Positions 7,609 through 14,132 of a stretch of 14,497 nt of DNA are shown here, one piece after another (position 1 is the stretch's first letter; each line of letters opens with the position of its first letter). The stretch lies in the NCBI GenBank assembly GCA_009775535.1, contig VSPW01000028.1:1-14497 (forward strand). Direction: 5' to 3'. A program made the translations under genes and the position numbers. The notes beneath the pieces are model-generated. The model had not been told where the DNA came from. It did no database searches and was given only the letters and a program-made list of their open reading frames with translations. The DNA comes from Muribaculaceae bacterium. Its GTDB lineage: Bacteria > Bacteroidota > Bacteroidia > Bacteroidales > Muribaculaceae.

Positions 7609-8757
7609 ATGCACCACAAACACTCCCTCCTGACTGTCATTGCCGCCATGATAATTGTGGCGGCAATGATGGTATCATGCCACAGCGAACCGGAACTGAA
7701 GTCCCGGCGTACAGTCCTTGTATACATGATTGCGACCAACAGCCTCGGTACAGGAGGATTCAATGCCGATGACATCGAAGAGATGCTGCAGGCAGCAAGG
7801 AACGGAGGCCTGAACGGAGGAAGGCTGCTTGTATACCATACATCGTACACCCAGTCCCCAACCCTTTACGAGATAAAGGCGGAAAGTACAGGCAAAGCCG
7901 TATTGACGAAACTGAAAGGCTATAGTCAGGACGTGCCATCTGTGGCGGCCGAACGGATGGCAGAAGTAATAGCTGACACCAAATCGATTGCACCTGCAGA
8001 CGACTACGGCCTGGTGATGTGGAGCCACGGAAGCGGATGGCTTCAGGACGGTATGGAAGGGCTGCCGTCAATACGCTCGTTCGGCCAGGACATAAACAAG
8101 ACAATGAATGTGACAACCCTTGCCGAGGTGCTCGGCAATGACAGCTTTTCGTTCATATATTTCGACTGCTGCTACATGGGTGCAGTGGAAGTGGCATATG
8201 AGCTCAGGCACGCCGCACGCTATATAGTGTCATCCCCGTCTGAACTGCCGACACCAGGAATGGACTACTCCGTCAACGTCCCTTGCTTCTTTGCCAGGAC
8301 ACCCGACCTGGCAAAGGCGGCATGGAACACATACGACTTCTATAACCGCCAGTCCAATGCGTCTATGCGAACATGCACAATATCTGTGGTCGACACCAGA
8401 TACATGGACGACCTCGCAGATGCCTGTAGGGAAATAATGGTCAAATCGACATGGCCGGCAGTTCCGGACTACAATGTGCAGAAATACATGTCAGGGACTT
8501 GCTACCATTATGACCTTCGGGACTACATGCAGTCGATATGCACTGACGACAGGGCTCTTGCCGCATTCGACAAGGCTCTTGCCGACGCCATCGTATTTGA
8601 AGCCGCCACAGAACGCCTGTGGGACCGCATTGAAATCAAAAAGCATTGCGGACTGTCGGCCTACATGATACGTACGCAATCAAACCTGACGGCAAAGAAC
8701 TACAACACGCTTTCGTGGTACGCCGATGTGGTAAGCCACATGGTGGAGAAACAATAA
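7609..8757 (+). CDS. C11 (clostripain-like) cysteine peptidase, predicted lipoprotein
   Basis: This 382-residue protein has a lipoprotein signal peptide (hydrophobic core about 8-22, lipobox MVSC with Cys24), so it should be lipid-anchored in the cell envelope. The rest matches peptidase family C11: strand RTVLVYMIATN near 34-44, catalytic His140 in WSHGSGW, and catalytic Cys188 in FDCCYMG, where most members have DAC. Family C11 includes clostripain and the Parabacteroides merdae protease PmC11, which cleave after basic residues and can self-activate; specificity here is not visible from sequence. The C-terminal half (about 230-382) has no recognised motif. The ATG at 7609 lies 8 bases after the alaS stop, and mscS follows 22 bases downstream, so the three genes are probably cotranscribed. 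Confidence 0.93.
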   Translation: MHHKHSLLTVIAAMIIVAAMMVSCHSEPELKSRRTVLVYMIATNSLGTGGFNADDIEEMLQAARNGGLNGGRLLVYHTSYTQSPTLYEIKAESTGKAVLTKLKGYSQDVPSVAAERMAEVIADTKSIAPADDYGLVMWSHGSGWLQDGMEGLPSIRSFGQDINKTMNVTTLAEVLGNDSFSFIYFDCCYMGAVEVAYELRHAARYIVSSPSELPTPGMDYSVNVPCFFARTPDLAKAAWNTYDFYNRQSNASMRTCTISVVDTRYMDDLADACREIMVKSTWPAVPDYNVQKYMSGTCYHYDLRDYMQSICTDDRALAAFDKALADAIVFEAATERLWDRIEIKKHCGLSAYMIRTQSNLTAKNYNTLSWYADVVSHMVEKQ

Positions 8758-8779
8758 CCAACAATCAAAAAAACAATAA

Positions 8780-9679
8780 ATGCTACAGACAGAAATAATA
8801 GATTCTACAAGCCAAGCAGCGGCCGAAGTATCCACATTTAAATACCTGTCGCTGGAGGACTTCATTGACAAGATAACCAACTCCATGGTGACATTTGCCA
8901 TAAACCTGGCAATCGCCGTGCTGGTGTTCTATGTAGGCAAGTTTGTTATAAACCGCCTCTACCGATTAGTTTCGGGTATGATGAACCGACGTAATGTCGA
9001 CACCACACTGACCACTTTTGTGCTCAGCATGATAAGGATTGTCCTCTATTTCATACTGATAGTCACCGTAATCGGTATATTGGGTATAGAGACATCATCA
9101 TTCCTGGCACTGTTTGCATCAGCCGGTGTCGCTATCGGTATGGCCCTCAGCGGCACATTGCAGAATTTCGCGGCCGGTGTCCTAATCATGCTGCTAAAGC
9201 CATACAAAGTTGGCGATTTCATCGAAGCCCAAGGCTATGCCGGTACGGTAAAGGAAATCCAGATATTCCATACTGTCATCAATACCGGTGACAACAAGTC
9301 AATAACCATACCTAACGGCATGTTGTCGACCAGCAGCATCAACAATGCAAGCCGCGAGAAATACAGGCGTGTAGACTGGGATGTAGCCATATCCTACGGC
9401 GACAATATTGACACAGCACGACGTTCCATCCTGGAAATCCTGGGCAGCGATCCCAGAATCACAGAAACATTGACAGAATACGGACAGGAAGCTGTCGTGT
9501 TCGTGAAATCATTGGCCGACAGCAGCGTCATCCTTACCGTAAGGGCATGGGTAAGGAGCGCAGACTACTGGGGAGTGTTCTTTGACATGAACGAACGTAT
9601 GTACAACGAACTGCCAAAGGCTGGAATCAATTTCCCGTTTCCGCAAATGGATGTCCACCTAAAACAACCGACAGCCTAG
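8780..9679 (+). CDS. mscS: Small-conductance mechanosensitive channel, MscS family
   Basis: This inner-membrane channel of 299 residues opens under membrane tension to release solutes during hypo-osmotic shock. Three spans are visible: TM1 about 34-56, TM2 about 77-101 and the pore-lining TM3 about 105-138. TM3 has the small-residue signature AGVAIGMALSGTLQNFAAG, followed by KPYKVGD at the start of the beta domain. The cytoplasmic beta and alpha/beta domains (about 145-295) include the IPNGML motif near 176-181. Length matches the minimal E. coli MscS class (286), without extra periplasmic or ligand domains. A 28-residue polar N-terminus precedes TM1. The stop lies in a 257-base spacer with a strong palindrome before recJ. 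Confidence 0.96.
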   Translation: MLQTEIIDSTSQAAAEVSTFKYLSLEDFIDKITNSMVTFAINLAIAVLVFYVGKFVINRLYRLVSGMMNRRNVDTTLTTFVLSMIRIVLYFILIVTVIGILGIETSSFLALFASAGVAIGMALSGTLQNFAAGVLIMLLKPYKVGDFIEAQGYAGTVKEIQIFHTVINTGDNKSITIPNGMLSTSSINNASREKYRRVDWDVAISYGDNIDTARRSILEILGSDPRITETLTEYGQEAVVFVKSLADSSVILTVRAWVRSADYWGVFFDMNERMYNELPKAGINFPFPQMDVHLKQPTA

Positions 9680-9714
9680 GCCAAATAAACAAATTTTAAA
9701 GATTAAAACTCCTT

Positions 9715-9749
9715 AATTAGCCAAAAAATACGATATTTTTTGGCTAATT
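9715..9749. repeat. Perfect 16-bp palindrome with 3-base loop between mscS and recJ
   Basis: AATTAGCCAAAAAATA (9715-9730) and TATTTTTTGGCTAATT (9734-9749) are exact inverted copies around CGA. It lies 35 bases past the mscS stop. It could terminate the alaS-C11-mscS transcript, although the T-run lies inside the stem and not after it. It also runs into a TAATTTTG -7 box (9745-9752), so it may instead be an operator for recJ. Confidence 0.6.
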
Positions 9750-9752
9750 TTG
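9745..9752 (+). promoter_or_regulatory. Candidate -7 element for recJ-recQ
   Basis: TAATTTTG matches TAnnTTTG and would start transcription near 9759, giving a leader of about 178 bases. There is no TTG at the expected -33 position; the palindrome fills that space. The weak -33 makes this tentative. Confidence 0.4.
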
Positions 9753-9936
9753 CATATCCTTAGCCATAGGAGTGCTGTGCCTGCAACGAGTAATACGGCA
9801 TAAATCCGCGACACGGAGCATAACATTCTGTATATTGGCGAATTATATATCGGCTTGCATCGGCAGCCGCCTACCCTCCCCTCAATCCACGGCCACGAGC
9901 GGCCGTCTCCACTAGAAAAATAAAAAAATAACATAA
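9753..9936 (+). other. Possible long 5' leader of recJ, no gene recognised
   Basis: The 184 bases before recJ have no convincing gene. Short hairpins can be drawn: CGGCT/AGCCG (9851-9855 with 9865-9869) and ACGGCC/GGCCGT (9889-9894 with 9901-9906). The last 22 bases are A-rich, as usual before Bacteroidota starts. It matches no riboswitch class that I can recognise. Confidence 0.35.
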
Positions 9937-11676
9937 ATGATAAGTAAATGGAATTACTTACCCCTTACTACAGAAGAACAAAAATTAGAGACCGCGCTGG
10001 CAAAGGAATTTGCCGGCTGCCCTCCTGTTAGCGAGCTACTGGTCCAACGGGGCATACGTTCCGTAGAAGAAGCCGAACGCTTCTTCCATCCTTCGTTGGG
10101 CGACATGCACGACCCGTTCCTCATGCCCGAAATGGACAAGGCTGTAGACCGGCTCAACAGAGCCATGGGGTCAAAGGAGAGAATCATGGTATATGGAGAC
10201 TATGACGTAGACGGTACAACCGCCGTAGCCCTAGTCTATAAATACCTACAGAATTTTTACTCCGAAATAGATTTCTATATCCCCACCCGCTACGATGAAG
10301 GGTACGGGATATCGAAACCTACCATCGATGCCGCTGCTGCCGATGGTGTCAAGCTAATCATAATCCTTGATTGTGGCATAAAGGCCATTGATGAGATAAA
10401 GTATGCCAAATCGCTTGGCATTGATTTCATAATATGCGACCATCACGTGCCCGATGATGAGCTGCCTCCTGCCGTGGCCATACTGAACCCGAAACTCGAA
10501 GGTTCGACATATCCGTGCCCCCACCTGTCGGGATGCGGCGTTGGATACAAGTTCATGCAGGCGTTCTCAATATCTAACGGACTGGACACGGCAGAGCTGG
10601 AATGCCTCCTTGACCTCGTAGCCGTATCCATAGCCGCCGACATTGTGCCGATGGTCGATGAAAACCGCATAATGGCATATCACGGGCTGCGAAGGATCAA
10701 CTCAAACCCAAACATGGGGCTCCGGGCCATAATACGTACATGCGGACTTGCAAACAAGGAAATCACCATCAGCGATGTAATATTCAAGATTGGCCCGCGC
10801 ATAAATGCTTCTGGCAGGATGCAGAGCGGCCGCGAAGCCGTGGAACTGCTTGTGGCACGCGACATAAAGGATGCAAACCAACGCAGCCTGGCAATAGACC
10901 AGTACAACAAGGACCGCAAAGAACTTGACAAGCGTATAACCGACGAAGCCAACGCGATTGTCGATGCCCGCGGGGAAAGCCATTCTGACAAAAAGTCAAT
11001 AGTCATATACAACAAGAACTGGCATAAAGGCATAATAGGCATCGTAGCGTCCAGGCTCACGGAGCTATATTACAAACCTGCCGTAGTACTGACATTGGCC
11101 AACGGCCTGGCCACAGGGTCTTCACGCTCTGTCCAGGGCTTTGACATATACAAGGCCGTTGACTCCGCACGCGACCTGCTTGAGAATTTCGGCGGCCATA
11201 CATATGCTGTCGGACTATCACTGAAAGAGGAGAATATACCCGAATTCACAAGGCGGTTTGAAGAATATGTGTCTGCCAATATCCTACCCTCGCAACTGCG
11301 CCCACAACTGGACATTGACGCATACCTGACATTTGCTGAAATCACCCCACAGTTCATGTCGACCCTCAGGCTATTCAACCCGTTCGGGCCAGGCAACATG
11401 AAACCGGTGTTCTGCACCCGCAAAGTGATGGACTTCGGTACAAGCAAGCTGGTAGGCAAACAACTGGAACATATAAAACTCGAACTTGTCGATGACACAT
11501 CGGGCAAGGTAATCAACGGCATTGCTTTCAACGCATCCAAATATTTCAGCCACATCCACTCGCGCCAGCCATTCGACATATGCTACACCATTGAGGAAAA
11601 CAAGCACCACAATGCGCCATCGACACTCCAGCTGCTGGTAAAGGAAATACGCATAAATGGAGAACAGGCGGGCTGA
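9937..11676 (+). CDS. recJ: Single-stranded-DNA-specific exonuclease RecJ
   Basis: RecJ is a 5'-3' single-strand exonuclease of the DHH superfamily that resects DNA ends in RecF-pathway recombination and also serves mismatch and base-excision repair. The 579-residue protein is full length. The DHH domain shows GDYDVDG (87-93), DCG (145-147), the signature DHH (168-170) and a further metal-binding Asp235 in SIAADIVP. The linker has GPRINASGRM near 286-295. The DHHA1 domain carries GIIGIVASRL, SSRS (395-398) and GGH (419-421). The C-terminal OB-like domain (about 450-575) is present. The ATG at 9937 follows an A-rich stretch. The 3' end overlaps recQ by 20 bases, so the two are translated from one transcript. 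Confidence 0.97.
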   Translation: MISKWNYLPLTTEEQKLETALAKEFAGCPPVSELLVQRGIRSVEEAERFFHPSLGDMHDPFLMPEMDKAVDRLNRAMGSKERIMVYGDYDVDGTTAVALVYKYLQNFYSEIDFYIPTRYDEGYGISKPTIDAAAADGVKLIIILDCGIKAIDEIKYAKSLGIDFIICDHHVPDDELPPAVAILNPKLEGSTYPCPHLSGCGVGYKFMQAFSISNGLDTAELECLLDLVAVSIAADIVPMVDENRIMAYHGLRRINSNPNMGLRAIIRTCGLANKEITISDVIFKIGPRINASGRMQSGREAVELLVARDIKDANQRSLAIDQYNKDRKELDKRITDEANAIVDARGESHSDKKSIVIYNKNWHKGIIGIVASRLTELYYKPAVVLTLANGLATGSSRSVQGFDIYKAVDSARDLLENFGGHTYAVGLSLKEENIPEFTRRFEEYVSANILPSQLRPQLDIDAYLTFAEITPQFMSTLRLFNPFGPGNMKPVFCTRKVMDFGTSKLVGKQLEHIKLELVDDTSGKVINGIAFNASKYFSHIHSRQPFDICYTIEENKHHNAPSTLQLLVKEIRINGEQAG

Positions 11677-13582
11677 AACCCTCGCGGTACTTGAAAGATA
11701 CTGGGGATACTCCTCATTCCGTCCGTTGCAGCAGGAAATAATAATGTCCATCCTGCATGGACACGACACACTCGGCCTATTGCCTACAGGCGGCGGCAAA
11801 TCGCTTACCTTCCAAGTGCCTGCCATGATGGCGGACGGGCTCACCATTGTGGTGACCCCACTAATATCCCTGATGAAGGACCAGGTGGACAACCTCAGGG
11901 CAACAGGCATAAACGCCGTATTTACACACTCCGGGCTGTCGCGCAGGGAACAGAAGCTGGTCTTGGACAAATGCCGTCTAAACAAGGCCAAACTGCTGTA
12001 CATATCCCCCGAAAAACTACGATCGCCCCAATTCATTTCAGAAATGAGGGACTGGGATGTGTCGTTGATAGTAGTCGACGAGGCCCATTGCATTTCACAG
12101 TGGGGTTATGACTTCCGTCCCTCCTACCTCCAGATATCCGAGCTCCGTAAAGCCTTCCCGTCCGTTCCGGTACTGGCACTTACTGCATCGGCCACACCTG
12201 ACGTAGTGGAGGACATACGTCGTCAGCTGCAGTTCCGCGACGGACACATGACATATTCACGCAGTTTCTCACGCGACAACCTAAGCTACATAGTAAGATA
12301 CGGAGATGACAAGCCACAGACTTTGCTACGAGTGCTGAAAAATACATCGGGGAGCGCTATAGTCTATGTCCGCTCCAGGAGGCGAACACGCGAACTAGCA
12401 CAAGTAATACAACAGGCCGGAATCACAGCAGAATTCTACCATGCCGGACTGTCTCCTGAAGACAAAAATGAACGCCAAAACAGGTGGAAGGACAATTCCA
12501 TACGCGTGATAGTGGCTACAAACGCTTTCGGCATGGGGATCGACAAGCCCGATGTCCGGACTGTGGTACATTATGACCTCCCTTCCTCCCTTGAAGAATA
12601 TTACCAGGAAGCCGGACGTGGCGGACGTGACGGAAAGCCTTCATATGCCGTAGTGCTGGCCTGTAACCGCGACAAAGCCCTGCTGTCGCGCAGGCTAAGC
12701 GATTCATTCCCGCCAAAGGAATATATCACGGATATATATGATAAACTCGGGGTGTTCCTTGACATTGCCGTAGGCAGCGGATACAACCAGGTGTACGAGT
12801 TCGATTTCGGCTTGTTCTGCCAACGATACTCCCTACAGCCAGCCCCTGCACGTAGCGCTTTGACAATACTTTCCCAGTCTGGTTACATCGATTATACCGA
12901 TGAAATATCTACCTATTCCCGAGTGATGCTCACCGCCCGCAAGGAAGAGCTTTACAATTTGCCGATAGACGGCACTACCGACATGGTGTTCCAGATGCTG
13001 CTGCGCAGTTATACAGGCCTTTTCGCCGACTATGTGTATATAGATGAAAAACTGCTGGCATACCGCCTACAGCTCCACGAGAACGATATATACCAATCAC
13101 TCCTGGCCCTTGGACGCATGCACGTGCTGCACTACATCCCCCGCAAGACAACCCCATATGTTGCATTTACCACTTCACGTGAACTTCCAAAATACGTCAC
13201 CATCCCCAGACAGGTGTACGAGCAAAGACGCGACGTGATGGAGTCAAGGATCGATGCAATGAAAAAGTTTACGTTCGACACATCACAATGCCGCGTATCC
13301 ACCTTGCTGGAATATTTCGGCGAAAGCCCGGAAGGCGGATGCGGGCAATGCGACATATGCCGGAAAAAAAAGCGTGTCCGGCCATCCGCTACCGACAAGA
13401 AAGCCATAGAGGCCTCCATTGCCTACCTGTGCTCCCATCCAGGCGGTGTCACCATGGAACATATAATAGCGAATGCCAACGGAAACCGGAAAGACATATC
13501 CGAAGCTGTCAGGCATATGCTTGACGAGGACATAATATCTATGTCCTCAACCGCGGAAGGGATACGGCTCAAGAAATTGTGA
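11657..13582 (+). CDS. recQ: ATP-dependent DNA helicase RecQ
   Basis: RecQ is a 3'-5' superfamily 2 helicase that works with RecJ to unwind and resect DNA for RecF-type repair. The protein has 641 residues. The helicase core shows the Q-motif region YWGYSSFRPLQQ (15-26), Walker A TGGGKS with Lys48, DEAH (141-144), the aromatic-rich loop CISQWGYDFRP (145-155), TASAT (176-180) and QEAGRGGRDG (317-326). The RQC-type zinc site is Cys545, Cys562, Cys565, Cys568. This spacing equals that of E. coli RecQ, but the site lies about 165 residues later because of an insert at about 355-520. A short winged-helix-like tail (about 580-641) follows; no HRDC domain is seen. The ATG at 11657 lies inside recJ. 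The gene is intact. Confidence 0.96.
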   Translation: MENRRAETLAVLERYWGYSSFRPLQQEIIMSILHGHDTLGLLPTGGGKSLTFQVPAMMADGLTIVVTPLISLMKDQVDNLRATGINAVFTHSGLSRREQKLVLDKCRLNKAKLLYISPEKLRSPQFISEMRDWDVSLIVVDEAHCISQWGYDFRPSYLQISELRKAFPSVPVLALTASATPDVVEDIRRQLQFRDGHMTYSRSFSRDNLSYIVRYGDDKPQTLLRVLKNTSGSAIVYVRSRRRTRELAQVIQQAGITAEFYHAGLSPEDKNERQNRWKDNSIRVIVATNAFGMGIDKPDVRTVVHYDLPSSLEEYYQEAGRGGRDGKPSYAVVLACNRDKALLSRRLSDSFPPKEYITDIYDKLGVFLDIAVGSGYNQVYEFDFGLFCQRYSLQPAPARSALTILSQSGYIDYTDEISTYSRVMLTARKEELYNLPIDGTTDMVFQMLLRSYTGLFADYVYIDEKLLAYRLQLHENDIYQSLLALGRMHVLHYIPRKTTPYVAFTTSRELPKYVTIPRQVYEQRRDVMESRIDAMKKFTFDTSQCRVSTLLEYFGESPEGGCGQCDICRKKKRVRPSATDKKAIEASIAYLCSHPGGVTMEHIIANANGNRKDISEAVRHMLDEDIISMSSTAEGIRLKKL

Positions 13583-13636
13583 TTTTCACGGCTTATTTAC
13601 TATACAACAACCACCATTAACTTAATTTTGACGCAT

Positions 13637-13868
13637 TAACAAAAAATGCGCCTTAATGTTTACACTCTTTAAAGACTTTTAGCGCGCCTGCCCACATTAT
13701 AATACGCGCAAGATTGTTATAAGATTGTAGCATTCGTAAGGAAAGATGCAACACACTACATCCCTAGTCCTTTTTATCTGGTAGTGATACTCGATACTGA
13801 GGCTCTCATAAATAAATAGTTGAAACGTGAGGTCAGGCTAAAAATCAAAGATTTCTAGCCTGACTTTT
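13637..13868 (+). ncRNA. Candidate small RNA or recQ 3' untranslated region
   Basis: About 230 bases lie between a TAATTTTG -7-like element (13623-13630) and a clear plus-strand intrinsic terminator (stem 13832-13840 with 13856-13864). The terminator is 250 bases past the recQ stop, long for a plain 3' end. No TTG sits at the -33 position, and I recognise no 6S, SRP, tmRNA or RNase P signature. It may simply be the recQ 3' tail. Confidence 0.25.
13832..13868 (+). terminator. Intrinsic terminator, plus strand, downstream of recQ
   Basis: GTCAGGCTA (13832-13840) pairs with TAGCCTGAC (13856-13864); the interior AAATC/GATTT extends the stem after one A-C mismatch, leaving an AAA loop. TTTTCT follows directly. 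It ends the recJ-recQ transcript or a small RNA. Confidence 0.8.
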
Positions 13869-13892
13869 CTAATTCAACCAATAATGCCTATA

Positions 13893-13941
13893 AATGAAAA
13901 CCACTGAAAACAAGTTTTAAATTTCTTACTTTCAGTGGTTT
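13893..13941 (-). terminator. Intrinsic terminator of the tRNA-Pro transcript
   Basis: AAACCACTGAAA (13898-13909) and TTTCAGTGGTTT (13930-13941) form a perfect 12-bp stem with a 20-base loop, beginning six bases past the encoded CCA. On the minus strand the stem ends in TTTT, then CATTTA. It faces the plus-strand terminator 24 bases away. Confidence 0.75.
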
Positions 13942-13946
13942 ATGTT

Positions 13947-14024
13947 TGGTCGGGGTGGCGGGATTCGAACTCGCGACCCCCTGCTCCCAAAGCAGGTGCG
14001 CTAACCGGACTGCGCTACGCCCCG
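13947..14024 (-). tRNA. tRNA-Pro, anticodon UGG
   Basis: The minus strand folds as a cloverleaf. The acceptor arms are CGGGGCG (14024-14018) and CACCCCG (13957-13951), with discriminator A at 13950 and an encoded CCA at 13949-13947. The D stem is GCGC/GCGC. The anticodon stem CCTGC/GCAGG holds loop TTTGGGA, so the anticodon is TGG, reading CCN proline codons. The T loop is TTCGAAT with stem GCGAG/CCCGC. Two A-C mismatches appear, at acceptor pair 6-67 and T-stem pair 52-62. Everything else is canonical, and a matched promoter and terminator flank it, so it is probably functional. Confidence 0.95.
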
Positions 14025-14056
14025 ATTGTGAAAGGATTTATCCTTGATTCACGCTG

Positions 14057-14087
14057 CAAAGGTAAGCAGTTTTTTTTAATTATGCAA
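14057..14087 (-). promoter_or_regulatory. Predicted sigma-ABfr promoter of tRNA-Pro
   Basis: On the minus strand TTG (14087-14085), exactly 20 bases, then TACCTTTG (14064-14057) is a full match. Transcription would start near 14050, about 26 bases before the mature tRNA 5' end. Confidence 0.75.
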
Positions 14088-14117
14088 GTGCAAAATGCAT
14101 TGACGTCATATTTTTTG

Positions 14118-14125
14118 TAAATTTG
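14118..14125 (+). promoter_or_regulatory. Predicted -7 element for the right-edge membrane protein gene
   Basis: TAAATTTG matches TAnnTTTG. At the -33 position there is ATG (14095-14097) in place of TTG, a one-base departure with correct 20-base spacing. The predicted start (about 14130-14132) falls directly before the ATG at 14133. Confidence 0.5.
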
Positions 14126-14132
14126 CATCCAT

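Larger units (their letters stand above)
13583..13946. other. Non-coding region between recQ and tRNA-Pro
   Basis: These 364 bases have no plausible coding sequence and are more AT-rich than the flanking genes. They hold a TAATTTTG -7-like box (13623-13630), a 6-bp hairpin CGCATT/AATGCG (13632-13650), a plus-strand terminator (13832-13868) and a minus-strand terminator for the tRNA (13893-13941). Nothing resembles an insertion sequence, attachment site or known structured RNA. Confidence 0.6.

Noticed and set aside
6949..7623. Open minus-strand frame of 224 codons opposite the 3' end of alaS
   Set aside because: It is a Ser/Met-rich low-complexity shadow of alaS reverse codons, with no family resemblance.
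9772..9915. 47-codon plus-strand frame with GTG start in the recJ leader
   Set aside because: It has no recognisable peptide features and a rare start codon. It is too weak to call a gene, though noted as part of the leader.
9713..9934. 73-codon minus-strand frame filling the mscS-recJ spacer, with a hydrophobic stretch
   Set aside because: It has no minus-strand promoter, runs through the palindrome, and half of it is unlike protein sequence. A chance open frame is more likely.
11371..12093. Open minus-strand frame of 240 codons across the recJ-recQ junction
   Set aside because: It is fully antisense to two well-supported genes and its translation shows no domain.
14101..14108. TGACGTCA palindrome between the tRNA and the right-edge gene
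   Set aside because: An 8-bp palindrome is expected by chance, and no matching regulator or second copy is seen.
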